Of a stretch of DNA of 64,000 bases, positions 45,378-58,759 are shown in pieces. Under the pieces are notes generated by a model, which was not told where the DNA came from, searched no databases, and worked only from the letters and a program-made list of their open reading frames with translations. Position 1 is the stretch's first letter; every line of letters begins with the position of its first letter. Source of the DNA: Paragonimus westermani (taxonomy: Eukaryota > Platyhelminthes > Trematoda > Plagiorchiida > Troglotrematidae); NCBI GenBank assembly GCA_008508345.1, contig QNGE01000105.1, forward strand, positions 260,988-324,987. Direction: 5' to 3'. Position numbers and translations under genes: made by a program.

Positions 45378-45830
45378 TCTAATTACCCTAAAAATGGTCT
45401 AATTTTTGATGACGCGGGTCGTCACCCAGGTCCAGTGAACATTCGTGCAATTCAACAGATACAAGGTGCCCAAAGACGTACATACACTTCGGTCTTTCCT
45501 TCACTCCATCGGCTAGTACAGTGCCTTCCTTCCAACGTTACACGATGCTGAGGCCCCGCTCACTCATCTGCTACAGAAGGATACTATATGGTGCTGGTCT
45601 CCCGATTGGGAGAGCTCCTTCGCCTGCCTGAAGACGATGCTAAGCTCCCATCTGCTGCTGACGCACTACGATCTAGCCCTTCTAATTGTAGTCGCAGCCG
45701 ACACCTCGAATTACGGTGTCGGCGCAGCCGTCTCTCAACACCTCCCTGTGACCATTTTTGGAGAAAATAGACTTTCCCCAACACTGGCTTTAACCCGACT
45801 GCGAGTATACTGTGACACCCGACTAAGTTA
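45378..45830 (+). pseudogene. gypsy RT connection and RNase H fragment
   Basis: It begins GLIFDDAGRHPGPVNIRAIQ, the gypsy block after the RT thumb (D-x-x-G-R-x-P-D-P), and runs through SSFACLKTMLSSHLLLTHYD to VVAADTSNYGVGAAVS, the RNase H start with the catalytic Asp. It ends soon after. It lies downstream of an integrase on the same strand, so it comes from another copy or a rearrangement, since RT and RNase H normally precede integrase. Confidence 0.65.
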
Positions 45831-47125
45831 CGGGAGCCGGTTGTATCGGACTAACTTTGTGGCGTCGGGAACCATTAACCTAATGAAGTGTTCAACTCTA
45901 CACTGATCAACCATGTTTGAGCTCATAGTGTGTTACGGTTAGACAGTAGTACGATTTGTGTTATCTAGTCGCGATCTGATTGAGTGGTGCTGACCTTGCT
46001 AACTGAAAGCCTGATCGACAATAGTACTGTGTGCCGGATTTATTACACTGATGGGTCTGTCATGTTAAAAAGTGTCACGCCCAGGAGTTATGGTTCATAT
46101 GTCGCATCATCTGTACCGTCAGTTATGAAGTACTTACGAAACGACCCAAGGGGCTACCTGACTGAAGACGAAAGCACGTCCTCAGGCCGAGTGCCTCTTG
46201 CGGGCTGGTGTGTACGATAAGCATGAGGTCCACGAAACCACAGCAGATTTAAGGAATCGTCTTGTTCACTGTAGAGTACACCCGGAAACGTTTTGCAAAA
46301 CAAAAACAGGCGTATCACGCCAAATGCGCTGTTCAGGAAACTATTGAACACATAGAGTGGATAGGACACCACTAGTGCAGCTAACGAAGTCTTTTGTCCA
46401 CCACTGTACGCTGATAAATTCACACCATTAACGTGAGCTGACGTTTGCGATCTCGTAGTCACCATTCGCTCACTGATCGTGCTGTGGACCTTGTTTATCT
46501 GTGTGGGAGGGCCCATAGCAAACGCTTTCAAATTGAAAACAGGGTAAACAACATTGATGAGCGGCGAAGAGGATAAGAATCAGCAGTGATAGTCATGCTG
46601 CTCCACGAGCAAGAGTGTCTGTGGAAAAGTATTTCACACACCTGCAACAAATTGAATGAATGGCTATATCCGCTAAAAAAATACCGACTGATCTAATGGA
46701 ATGTAAAAACGACATCGACAGTGCGTCAATCATTTTTGAGAGACAAAATAATGATGGCAACACAAGAAGGTGCATCCTAACAGTCAGCCCCATAGAGGCA
46801 GGAAAATATCGCGAATCAAACGATTTGAAGTGCACCATTGCCCATCTAAGTGTTCTAGCTTAGGTCTTCAAGCATGTGTAGAGAGCAAACATCTTGTTTC
46901 AATCGTTGGTGCAATATACAAATCTGACGAATATCAAGCAAATCGATGTGTTAAAAAGCAGGCTACAAAAAACAGAGCAAGTATCACGGAGTGAATTGTA
47001 TCGCCACCGGTATCCTTTACACGCACAGTCAAGAAGCCAAGTTAAGGCTTCCTATAATTCGAGTAACGATCGCCAGGACCACTCGATCGCTTCTTCCCTG
47101 TTATAGGAACAATGATACACCAAAA
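45831..47125. other. unassigned stretch
   Basis: No gene or element recognised. A minus frame at 46154-46531 (125 codons) has no motif. Confidence 0.3.
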
Positions 47126-47128
47126 CTT

Positions 47129-47216
47129 CCGTCAGACGGTGGGCTGATCGACAGTGACTATGCGGACGACACCGTTTTACACAGCTCCAGGAACTCGGTC
47201 AAACTGACTAGAATTT
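47129..47216 (+). pseudogene. LINE RT fragment, YADD region
   Basis: PSDGGLIDSDYADDTVLHSS carries an intact Y-A-D-D catalytic box in the context typical of the RTE-like LINEs of this window. The following post-YADD blocks cannot be read in any frame. Confidence 0.5.
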
Positions 47217-47311
47217 AGTCATTTTAAACTATTTGAGAATGCTGACCGCTTCGTATCATCTCATTAGCTTGAAATGTGCCTGACGCGATGTTCACGAAGA
47301 ACCGTAGTGTA

Positions 47312-47914
47312 TCATCCGACACTGATGGCGTATGGGGCTGAACCAACGCCCCGATATCGATTAGATATTAGGTTTAACATGAGCGAGGGCAAGTCGTTTT
47401 GTTCAACTGCTGGGGAACATGGTCTGTTTTTGGTCCCCATCGTCTCTGAAGGATAACATGTACCAAGTGAACCGACACTGTGCTCAGCAACAGAGTCCAT
47501 CGGAAAGTAGTCGAGAAGGCTCCCAGTTTGCGACCCATAACGCAGAAATAACTGGCTTACAACAGCTAAACACGGTAATCCATAATCAAAACAATTGGTG
47601 GCGGTTGGAAGAAACCGTCGGACGGCGTTAGCCACCCCGCTGGATGGGGTCAGAGTCGTAGGGGCAATGTGGCCATATATATGAGCGGCTGGAAGCACTC
47701 TCAGACATGGTAGCCAACGGCATACTAGCATCCACAAGGTTACGATCACTTCGTTGGCTACTGTCAGCACAGAGCCTAGGTTGTTTTGGAAGTTCCGATT
47801 GTCTATGTAAGAGTTAGGCAGGTGGCGGTATGCAGGACCCGATGCCTGAGCTAACAAGCCGTTTCTTTGAGACAGGAAATTCTTGAACTGGTTGTCCCCC
47901 GATCCTGATATCAA
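47312..47914 (-). CDS. unassigned 200-codon open frame
   Basis: This frame has no stop over 600 bases, which is unusual in this window outside the exon at 27.7-29.0 kb. The translation has Pro/Leu-rich parts (for example FLPTATNCFDYGLPC) but no motif that I know. It lies downstream of a LINE scrap on the other strand, and could be its shadow or chance. No splice signals or start context single it out. Confidence 0.15.
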   Translation of the reverse strand: MISGSGDNQFKNFLSQRNGLLAQASGPAYRHLPNSYIDNRNFQNNLGSVLTVANEVIVTLWMLVCRWLPCLRVLPAAHIYGHIAPTTLTPSSGVANAVRRFLPTATNCFDYGLPCLAVVSQLFLRYGSQTGSLLDYFPMDSVAEHSVGSLGTCYPSETMGTKNRPCSPAVEQNDLPSLMLNLISNRYRGVGSAPYAISVG

Positions 47915-47929
47915 CCTGATATCAACACA

Positions 47930-50030
47930 ATTTAAGTAGGCATTGGAAAGTTGCTAGCATCTTACATAGACACCGCATTGCAATTTAACTAACAGAGGTG
48001 CGAACCTTAAATTTCTTACCACAGTGCACAGGAGAGGTGCTTGACTCAACTAGCAGGGAACAAAGACATTGAATCGGTTACTTAACAAGGTCGAACAAAA
48101 CAGTCGTTTTCGTGTACACGTACACACACCTAACTGACTATGCACACGTGTAAACAGGTATATACGGACACGTAATCCACTGTCACTGTGGGCTGACGCA
48201 ATACCAATTACTGGACAGTCCAGTACGATCGATCGGTTCATTCGGTGACCCAAATTAACTGGCAAGTGGGACAACGGAAGAACACACGGGAGGCAACAAC
48301 GGGCATAGGCAGACACAAGTAAAACAGTTGCAGTTAACAACGAAAGAAATTTCACCGGTCCTAAGGACTTTCGAGTCAGTTTACCGGCACTTTTTATGGG
48401 TCATTTAAAGAAGGCTGCAACAAATGTTCACAGTATTCCGCATAAGAAATGGAAAGGAACAGTAAGCTAGAGTAGTTGACCTACGAAGTGCGTTTTCATA
48501 CAATACAATCAAGGGAAAAGTGAAGTAATGACAGGCCTAATGACCACTCAACAATATTGAATGAGTGAATGAAACGACGTTTCCCTTTTTGGAAGAAACC
48601 TCAAAACAAGGGACGTTTTTCAAACCAAAAGTAAGACCTACACTGCGGCTATATAGCAGTGAGAGAGAACGCCTTCAACTTGAACAAGAAACAGGCACTG
48701 TGGTCCCGCGCAGAGGACCCTCTTGTAAGAAATGCATCACGCCAACCTAGACATCTGCTAACCAGACCCCTTTGCACAATGTCACCACGTCCACTGATCG
48801 GACCCGAACGAATTCGTCAACTCACTCATCTGCATCCATTCGATTACAAATGCAGTCCTTTTTAGATGTTAACTTTACTTGCTTGGATGAACGCCAAAGG
48901 GTGGTACAAAGTAGAGTTGGACAAATCTTTGAAAAAGACAGTGGAGATACGAAGGTATCGGAAACGATGACAATGATGATCTAGTGGCATGTCTTGAGAA
49001 ACAGACGCGAAATGCTCGTGATCAAGGTTCAATATGAATTACGAGCCTTTATAGGAAAACAAAAACCGAAACAGATGGCACTGAACTAGTTCTTTCGACG
49101 GATAGAGGAAATTTGTAACCAATATTGAACTGCTTCAGGATTGATTTCTAGAGTGCACGCACGAGTGTAAGTCATGTCTTTGTGTCGCTTCCCAGAGAGC
49201 GCAATGACGATCCCAAGTCACTAATGCCATCGGTAAATTGTAAGAAATGGTTGCCAGCCACCAATATTAATCTGGAGAGGTTCATGAAATTAAATGTCTA
49301 TTCAATCAATTCACTTACGGTTAGAATGAAATAGATGAGTGTATCGGTGCCCCTAACTATGACAATCACTTCTGATACTCCCCATAGGTTTTCTGCGTAG
49401 GAATGGGAATATTATATAAATACTTTTGATTAATAATAGATATGGTGGCTTTCGATGCCCAGCCTGTAGACATCGGACATGCACACGAGCAGTTATTATT
49501 GCCCAGACGGTGTGGACCACCGGCGCACACAAATCGTCATTACCTGCCCGTGATTTATGTTGGATATCGACGATATTTCGAGTAATCCACTGTCGCGCTA
49601 ACTAACAAGTCTATCAGGACATCCTCTGATCAAAAACTGTACACCGCCGACTGATAGACTAACAACACGATCCGTGTGCACTTGTCATGAGAAAACCAGT
49701 GAGTCTGTGCTCGTGCACAGTTACACTTAGTTGATCATCTTTCGTGAGGTTTGTTGCGATAACCGTTCGTCGCACGCTGATGAGAAGCTCAAAACATTGA
49801 CGATGTGATTATGAAGAAGTAGCATACTTCTTCCAGTTGGCCGCGCATCAGACCTTACAGAGAGTGAACCACCTTGAAACGTTTGAAAGCGCATGTCAAC
49901 ATTAAATAACTCACTTTGGAATCTCCACAAGCGTGGTTTTACAATCAACTTTCTGAAATGAAATAGTACGTTATCGGTACGTATTCTGTGCTTCAGTCGA
50001 CCACCAAGTGATTTCACATTCATCCGCCAA
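47930..50030. other. unassigned stretch
   Basis: No gene recognised. Frames at 48565-48984 overlap in three readings; the first has an odd hydrophilic YSSERERLQLEQETG but nothing conclusive. Confidence 0.3.
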
Positions 50031-50034
50031 AATG

Positions 50035-50130
50035 CACAGAGACAGAATTCGAACCATAAGCTGCATAGATCATTGGACTACACGTAATGGTTACTTAACA
50101 ATAGCCAGCCCAGCTATGAAACGCTTAATC
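50035..50130 (-). repeat. tRNA-derived SINE-like sequence
   Basis: The minus strand has CATAGCTGGGCTGGCTATTG, weakly A-box-like, and some 55 bases on TATGGTTCGAATTCT, a near-perfect B box. No cloverleaf. Spacing fits a tRNA head of a SINE. Confidence 0.3.
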
Positions 50131-50199
50131 TGTCTGATAGCACCACACCTGAAGGGCTATAAACACATCTCTATTGTGTATAGCCTGCGGGTGAAGCAT

Positions 50200-53100
50200 A
50201 GAAAACTAGATCATTTGCTACCTACCCCCATATAAATGAACTAGACGTGTCCGTACAATTGAAACGTAAGATCCTGAAATCGAACTGTAACCATCTCGAG
50301 TTCCCTCGTCTATAGATAAGCTGTGATACTGATGAAACAAGAAGCTAGCTCAGCCGGAAACAACTCCGGATCGAGAAATGAACGTGGTACTATCCACCGA
50401 TAAGAAACAGTATGATGAAGAGTCCACGATAAGGATAAACAAATGGGGTGAGAGGACTCTAGGAGAACACACAACAGCTAATCACGGAACGGAACATCGC
50501 CATCTAACGAACAGTATAATTAGCTACGGAAACTAACACGGTCCAAAGGAATAGAAAATTCCGCTCCAAGTAATTACCACATACAGACAATGATCCAACA
50601 AAAATGACCGTATTGGAAATTCGATGTGTTATAGTGTTCAGTATGTATTGGTGACGAAAAGGGTAAACCGAAGCACCCACTGAGCAAAGAACCGAAAAAC
50701 ATTGTAAATTCGTGACCAAAAAAGAACAGGAGCAGCCAACAACGGTCAGTCGGTCTGAACCAGACAACAAAAGTACGCGTGTCTTGATCCAAACACGTCT
50801 AGTTGACCTTTGTTGAATGTCAGTGTGCCTTCAGGCTAACCAACGTGCTTCATAGTCTGTCCGACAGATCGCCATACTCTGAACACCACACACGAACGGA
50901 ACCCAAAATTAAACAATCCAATCGGTACGGATTTATCCTGAAATGGTCAGTTTGTCTGTTCCCATACATAGTAACACCGAGTTTGTTTATTCTGACAATA
51001 ATTGCTGAAGACGCTGTTATGTTTTGTCTGTTAGTATGACAACGAAAAGGCTAAATCAAAATCACCTCGTAATGTTGAAAGGCTCAAGCCAAGAATGAAT
51101 CACCTACCTAACAAAGTATGAAAGCCTACATTTTTATTCAACTTTTCTGGGAGAAAACATGGCTCGCCGGTCAGCCTCCCATATTACAATCGATTGCGAA
51201 AAGCTACTGTCTTTATCGGCCAGTCTGGTAGAATTGTGCCTAGTGAGACAAATTAGCGAAAGCCAGCTGTACGGATATGCCATGAACTGGCACGGCTTAC
51301 ATTCACAACTTGCCGCACTAGCTGGAACCCGTTTATCTAGAGTGAATTAAATGATTTTCTCTAATTACTGTGGCTCGCATCTCGCTACCGATTGATAATG
51401 TGGTTTTGGCTGAATACTGCTTATTCAACCGGTTACCCCTTTAATTTACTTAAAACAATTTTACTGAGTTCAGCATACTGGTTGTCAAAGCCCAAAACTA
51501 GAAGGTTGGTTAAAATATGAAAAATAGATTGAGTCATTATTTTGCCATAGAAGAGTAGACGATGGAGTATGCGTGTGGGGACTCACGGGTAAATGGGATG
51601 GAATGGGCATTTCCACAAGACAATACGAACAAGTCCATATGAGCCATTATCTGGTCAAGTAGAAGGAGTGAACTAATCATTCCGGATAACAGTGTGTGAT
51701 TTGGACCACGTGAGCAAGTACTATCAAAATTGTCTACCCGGAACTACCGAACGCTTCGATATGGCAATACTCAGATCAACCCATAAAGCTCTTTGCTGTC
51801 CCTTTAGGGGCCGAATTCACACTGCCCTTCATTTTTTACTCAAATGTTTATGTTACACTATATATGGCGTCCGGTCTAGCAGAGCGGTGGTAGACACGGT
51901 AGGTTTGCGGGAAAAGACATTAGACGAAGAATAAATGCTGTTCAGCAGAGGTCGGACGGTGTCGTGAAGCAGACGAGCGTGCGCAGAAGTAGTCAGTAGA
52001 TCAGGGCAGATTAGCCGATGTCAACTCCGCATTGTCCAGTAGTGCTAATCGTGCGTGAATGGATTGTGTGGGCTGATTGCTGGAAGCCAACTTGTATATT
52101 GTGCACAACGGTATATGCTCCATTTTAATTGGAAGATTTTAATCAGAGCCCATCCTTTGCAATAAACTGGAGGGCTACGCGGTATGAAAAACCAGACAGC
52201 ACTCGGGTCAGCAGATACCATAACAACAAACATCAAAACAAAAGTAATTAACCAGTTTTGCACACATATCAGGACTTCAGTACCGCGGGGCAGACTAGGT
52301 TGCGTGTGAGACTTGAACACAGTCCAGCTGCCCAGACCCGAACAGAAGTGGTTGTAGCAAAAAGTGTCCAAGTTTAGAACTGGAAGCAAACCTTGTGTCT
52401 AGAATGTGATAGGTCAATTGCGTATACTCTCATTTACATCAAAAAGAGGAAGCTATAAGAATAACATCTAGACAGAAAACCCCCCAAAAGTATGTAGAGC
52501 CCGAAAAATTCGCACCAAAATTCACGTAACAAACAATGGGTATGGATAACGGCAAATGACTGATCAGCGGGATTGTTCTCAATCAGGCTGTCATTGTGAA
52601 GCCGTTTGTGCGTGTGGAAAGGCTCAGCCCACACGCAGTCACGCTCTGTAACGCTTACACAACCAATGTCGAGCAAGGTCGCAGCATGACCGCATTCAGA
52701 TGCACTGTTGTCCAACAGTGAAGACAACCAAGCTTAGCAAATGACGAACAGGAAAGTGACAAGAATACGTCTGTAGGTCACACGTTTACGGACAGTTTTA
52801 AACGTCACTACGAGACTGGTTGACCGAAAACAACAGCCAGCAGAAAAGGCTTACAGTGACGACGAAAAGGAAGCCCTTTGCTTCCGGCTCTGTTGGAGAT
52901 CAGTCAATTAATGTTTGAACGACACTCAGATAACATGGGGATTTCATCCAGGCTTCTCGCATGTGTACTCCCTCTAATCGAGAGGAAAGTGCTAGTCGAT
53001 TGGCCGATGAGGCGCTACAAGTAGTGTGATGCTGAATGAAGTCCAAACACCTTAACAAACAAGTCGAGATTAATTGCGTCCTCACGACAGACGACCCTGA

Positions 53101-53455
53101 TTGTACACAACGAGCGGCCAGGCATTTTCAATGCATTTCACACAAAGAAACCTCGCAGTGCGAACACGAACTAGTAGCCCGGTCTTGTTTGGAAAAAATT
53201 GCATATACGTTGAACTGACCACACTGGTCTGAGTTAACGTAGGAGGAAATCTCAACAAATGATCGGATACAATCATTATCAAATTCACGTATGGTAAATG
53301 AAGCCGGGAGGGGGATATTGTTAGTCACATGTAAAAACCTGAGTCTCGCATATCTTCGATTTCGTTCCCACATCATGTAACAGGTCGGTGGGACCTCGTG
53401 GTATAGAATAATAAGGTTTATGTAAGGTCCGAGCAGTGGTTTTCACGCCGTTAGG
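50200..53455. other. unassigned stretch
   Basis: The longest run of the window without any recognisable element. Frames of 60-114 codons at 50504-50770, 51159-51350, 51692-51934, 52045-52389 and 52434-52727 show no motif. The end (53.0-53.46 kb) may hold a decayed N-terminal endonuclease part of the following LINE. Confidence 0.35.
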
Positions 53456-53458
53456 TGG

Positions 53459-55760
53459 ATGCTACTTTTTCAGTGCCGGGGCGACCTAAACATCTCATAT
53501 GCTACACGGTTTGCCAACAAACTCCTGACTGCACGTGGTCATGAATCGTTTAATGCGGGTGTTCTCCTTAGAACCGCAAACTATCCTAGGAATGTGACGA
53601 GCTCATGTAGTATGTCCGGGAGTCACGCATTAACAATGGCGATCGACTAATACAAATATGCGCATCCCACGGGCGGGTGACGATAATGTGTCACGCGGAG
53701 ACCACCTTTTGCAATTCAACCACGGACGCTAGTTGATCACATCACCGTCACATGTTGGTGACAACTCCACTAAGTACTACTATTCATTTTGGAGTAACCA
53801 TCTTTAGTTAGATCGTGTTATTGTTCGTGTGCACTTCGGTTTATTGTTTGTACAGAAACCATTCGTAAATATGAGGTATTCAGTTAGAAATTGAGCGACG
53901 AGGGTGCACAAAACGTCCACCAAACAGCACTGGCAGGTAAACTACCCGGATCACAGCAGTAAAGTAATCAAATGAGTACTGAGCCAAAATCTCAACAGCT
54001 ATATGTACCTCTTTGGAAGAGGTCAATTCCAGAGGTGCATCGTAGAAATGACAGAAGTAGGTTTCTGCCGATTCAGCAGACATAGGTCGGCCAATCCCCA
54101 ATGACTTTGGATACGACAAACATTACTGTGAATTAAAACGCAAAATTATGGAAAGCCTTCGTAAGGACAATGAGGCTTCGTTATCAGATTGAGACAAAGA
54201 GATGAAGAAGGCATTTTTATCGCGGAAGTAGCTGGGTGCCGTTTTCTTTGATTCATGGCTGCACTGGCCGTCGACAAGGTGCTGGTAAGACTATATGTGA
54301 GAAAGATACCTCACGAACTAACCTGTCACGGCAACTTGACTACTTGAGAAGCAGTTCGTCTGGCCTAAACCAGTCCATGTAACGCTACATAATTGCATAG
54401 TCATGTATGAAATTCCAGACGAATTGAATTTGAAGCTTAAAGTGTTGAGATGTAATAAAGCCCCAGGCTTGGACCTTCTTTCTCCAGCTATTTTCAAAGT
54501 TGGTGATGAGAGATTGTTGTTCGAAGCGACCACAGTCCTTCGTTCTATAAACGAGGCGCCTCATGACTGGTGCTTACCAACAGACAATCCCCTTACCGAA
54601 AAGGATACTAGGGCATCGTGTAACAACCACATTCAAAATGCCCACCAGTTACGTAACGCGTCGACTTCAGAAACTCAGGCAGAGTCGAGTAGAATAGGTG
54701 GATTTTCGGTCCGGTCGCGGGTATGTGGATCACATTCTGACCTAGCGACAGATAACAGTCGTGGTATTTTGAACCCAAGGACTGCGTTTGACTTGGCTAC
54801 CCGGCAAGACCTCTGGGGATGCATTAGTTGCGGAGGAGTCTCAGTGATGTATGTTAATTCGTTGAGATCGCTGTATGCGCGCTTCGGGTGCAGAATGAAC
54901 ACTCTGATTGACGTTCGATTGGGATGTCTGATTCTCTCCTTCCTTTTCAACCATGTAATGAGAAGGAGCACTCGGAGGTTCCGAGAACCTCGGAGTGGAG
55001 CTTCTACCAGGTAGTAAGCTGACTGATATTGAGTATGCGGACGACAGCGCTTTACGCAGTTCTTTTGCAGACAGCGTGTAGACTATGCCGAACAGAGTAC
55101 ATGATACAGCTGGTCCGCGTGGTACGCACTTTGCACCTTCAAAAGCAATAAAGTATTATTACAAGATTAGATTAGCATTAAGCATTTCTCCGCTACTGCT
55201 GGCGGGCCACCCAAGGCTGTCGACCACTTCACCTAACTGAGTGCTATCATCTCATCAGCTTGTGGACTTGTTCAGAACGTGTCTACGAGGATAGCGGGAG
55301 CGCGTAAAGTATTCGCGATTCTTTGCCACTTACGGCATCACAAAGATGTGCACTTGTCGACCGAAGGCAGGGGTTACGATGCCTATGCGCGTATAGTTTC
55401 GCCCCCATGGGTCAAGAACTTGATCCATTCGTGTGAAAGAAGCATATAGAATCTCGGAGTTCGACTACCGCTGTTCCCACCAGCTAGCTTGTGTCAAACG
55501 GACTGACGTTGTAAACAACGCAACAGTTTGTCGGTGAGTATTTGGGAAATGTGCAAGTTCAAGACCGATAACCGAGATAATGAAAATGCATCGGCTTCGC
55601 TGGCTGGGTCGCGTATCCTGTATGCCGACTGAACGCTCGCCGCACCACGCATTTTTCAGTTTGGCTGCTGGTGATTGGAAAAGACCGCAAGGCGGTCAGC
55701 CGATGACGCAGTCATGGGCTATGAAAGCCTAAGTTGTCCCGCTGAGCAAGGTCAGTTGTT
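53459..55760 (+). mobile_element. RTE-like LINE, endonuclease to C terminus
   Basis: This is the most complete LINE here. The endonuclease gives CRGDLNISYATRF, VLLRTANYPRNV, then VDHITVT and SFWSNHL with LDRVIVRVHFGLLF (S-D-H-A-L-V-R region) to about 53860. The linker has CTGRRQGAGKTICEKD from 54260. The RT core starts near 54403 (EIPDELNLKLKVLRCNKAPG, LDLLSPAIFKVGDE), has a deletion, and resumes with a SLYARFGC block and EYADDSALRS at about 55030 (catalytic box with Tyr-Ala-Asp-Asp). The post-RT MHRLRWLGRVSCMPTERSPH lies at 55590. Stops and frameshifts are everywhere, so it is old. Confidence 0.75.
54403..55065 (+). pseudogene. LINE reverse transcriptase core
   Basis: The open frame 54403-55014 holds the finger block KAPGLDLLSPAIFKVG and, after a jump that removes the palm region, ends just before EYADDSALRS in the next frame. 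The palm block with the first catalytic Asp (D-x-x-x-A-F-D) is decayed to a piece reading RTAFDLATRQDLWG. It is the RT of the LINE spanning 53459-55760. Confidence 0.7.
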
Positions 55761-58655
55761 GAGTTCGTGACCACTTCCACACTGCAGCTTGGAATCACCT
55801 TCAGACATGGTGGTGTGTCGCAGTACATTACAAGCCCGTACTCACAAAGATGTTGGGACTTCTTTTTCACGAGGCTCTATTGTTTATCGTTTCTTCTTAC
55901 ATTTGTGCTTATTTACTACTTCGCTACTCTGTGAACCGCTGTCAGAACCAACGACAACCCAAGCAATGGTACCCACGAGTACGGTCCAAAGCTGAAACGA
56001 CGACGATGATGGCATGTCAATAATTCGTTTACTCTCCATGATCGCTAAGGCAACAGACATGTCAAGAATTGATTTATGAAATGAGTACTTTTTAGCTTTG
56101 ATTACCCTCAACTAGGGGATATACACCACTTCGAGTGTAACTAGCAATGCCTGTTTTGCGAACACGATAAGCTCTTATCACGGGCGTTCTCATCAGTGTA
56201 TGAAGTACAATCTTTCTCCATGAAATTATGGTGAATCCGCGAGACCTGAACGTTCGTTTCAAGCCAGGTTTGTCTGTGAAGCGGTGCGTTTAGCACGAGA
56301 CACATTTGTGTCCAAAGTGGATTCAGATCAACGGACGAAAGGAAACTCACACGTCGCGTTCACTAGGCACTGCTTATCAAGATGTACCCCATTGTTCATT
56401 AGAACGAGACAGGCGATCGACAGTGGTGCTGTTCACCCCCTTCCTTGTGGACAACCATTTTAACCACAAGGTGTGTCCTAACCGTTAAACTTCGGATCAG
56501 TAACATCAGGAACTTAGCATGTACGTCGGCACCGCGTGAAGTTGGGATGTAATGCGTCATACAAGATGCACCAGGCCAACCAGACGCAACGCTAACATTG
56601 CCTAGTATATTGAGTCAACAGTTCGGCAGAGATGGTTGGCGGCTAGAAAATAAGAAACGGCGATGCAGCCTAACTGTCGTTCTATTTCTGGAAGATCAAT
56701 GTGTGGAAATTTTGTCATCTTGTCTCATCTCTTGTCAACATTGGCTGGTTATTACTGCATAGGGCACCTCAACCCATATTATGTAAAAATAGGTGGTAAA
56801 CAGTGAATATAAAGGAATGTACGTAGGTGAATCGTTGGGCGGCCAAGTATTGGAATTTAATTTTCAGTGCACAAACGAACATCTATTGAAGACTAGACGA
56901 CATATTTCAACTCTGATGGAATTAAACGGAATAGTGAAACGAATGCCTAGTTCGCAATCAGGTTGCATTCAAATTAAGGCCAAAATGTGTACACAAACGG
57001 AGAATGAAGGTAATTGATGAGACAGCGAGCATTTGCTTGTTGAAATCGCGTCTATCCTCTCTACCGTCTTTATAAAAATTCGAACGCTCCGCTACAAATT
57101 AGTCTACGTACACGTCTCTACCAACGATGGTCAGTCCTTGCTAAACAGCGACTGCCACATCGCCCGCACGCATGACTCAAAACTGATCAGATATGCGTGA
57201 TAAACTCTAAAACAGCGTGGGTTATGGTATTCAACTGTTGTCCGCTTCCGAAAGCCCCCACCTGTGCACAGTTGCTCATGTAGGATGGGAACACTAGCTA
57301 AAAAAATGAGGCTGTCAAACAACGCATCATCAAAGCGATCTGGACATCCCCGTATCTCACACGATATCTCAATACTGATTTTGTTGGCTCGAGCACGTTG
57401 CTTGTGCGGAAAAATGGTAGCGCGAACAGATTGGAATGATGGAACTGACTGGAGTGGTTAAAGCTTAGCGAGAACCTTTGTTTCAGTAAACGCAACCTAG
57501 CCGATACCGAGTAATGTGGCTAGTTTGGCCGTATTCTGCTGTCATCTGTGTTAGTAGCGTTTGGCGAGTGACGAAAATGTGAAGGTAATCCTAAGCATAA
57601 ACTGCACATCAATCGATTCAAGAGATGGATCTGATGCTGACAGGTAAGGTGGAGTTGATATGACCATATGGTCAGAGAAGAACAGTCGAAATTCATTGAT
57701 CAATGGGCGACCTACTTCAATCAATGCAAACGCAGCACGACATTGAACATGCATGCTAATTAAAGAATAACAGCAGTGTTACGAAGAGCTAATCACATTT
57801 TCGAGAGTGTCACGGATTGGACTCAAACTTTTTCTAGTAAACGAGTATTCGTCAAGTGCAGTGTGAACAAACACTGTGCAGAGATAGGTTTGTAAGCAGT
57901 AATAGTTTATCTGCAACTTGCGTACCCAGAGATACAGGCAACTGTGAGCAGTACGAAGTAACGAAGTCTAATAGGGCCACATACGTGAACGGACGTCGCA
58001 TCGAGCAATATGCGCGGATATTCTATGGTTTTTGTGATGTGCAACGCTAAAGGTAAAAAATTTGTTTGTATTCCGTAGGCGAAGGTCATTCGGTCTGGAT
58101 TAATAATAACCAAGCGCAGAACAAAAAGTAACTTCACGCAAGGCGAGCGCAGCCTGAAATCTAGACGTCCAAGACCGATCAAAGACTTATTCGGCATGAG
58201 AAAAGACTGGTTCACATCGAACATCTGGCTTAACGTGCATGTGTATTCAAAGGCTGTTGCCAATGCTATTGAGTGGGTTTGACTACAGTTTACAGGTAGG
58301 CGTACAGGTGACCAATTACCTTCAGATTTTCTCGTCAACGGTATTCAATAAGATGACCCAGTATCATCCTACCTCGCTATGCTTGACATAGAGGCGGCAT
58401 TGGTACCATTCAAAGCTGTGAGAGCACACAGGTTGGCCATATTAGTTCGTGGATATGGACTGTGCTTCACGTCCCAAAAATTGCCAGAGGCACGTACTTA
58501 AGTCTACTCATGGTGGTGGCATATTAGATCATGGCAACTGTTGGTGAAAGCGTGATTGGCGGGCATGATTCGAAGGTCAGAACTGAGTGTCTCAACCTTT
58601 GTTACTTGCGACGACGGAAAGATACGAGGCTCTCTACGAAGTCTGCTTGTCCATC
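55761..58655. other. unassigned stretch
   Basis: No gene recognised. The 74-codon frame 56793-57017 has MYVGESLGGQVLEF, loosely like the start of a GIY-YIG domain, but without further support. A 143-codon minus frame at 57907-58338 has no motif. Confidence 0.3.
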
Positions 58656-58659
58656 ATCT

Positions 58660-58758
58660 GTACGCTCCGTCCCTCTGTGTAACTGCAAAACTCGACCTTT
58701 ACGAATGGAAAATGCTCACCGATTAACCGTCTTTCGCAACTCTCGCTTCAGACGGAAG
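58660..58758 (+). pseudogene. RTE-like LINE post-RT scrap
   Basis: VRSVPLCNCKTRPLRMENAH and RLTVFRNSRFRR fit V-R-S-V-L-L-Y-G-C-E-T-W-P-L-R ... R-L-x-V-F-D-H-R-C-L-R-R. Nothing else of the element is left on either side. Confidence 0.5.
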
Positions 58759-58759
58759 A

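Noticed and set aside
56793..57017. GIY-YIG endonuclease start (MYVGES)
   Set aside because: Six residues match by eye but nothing further along supports the domain.
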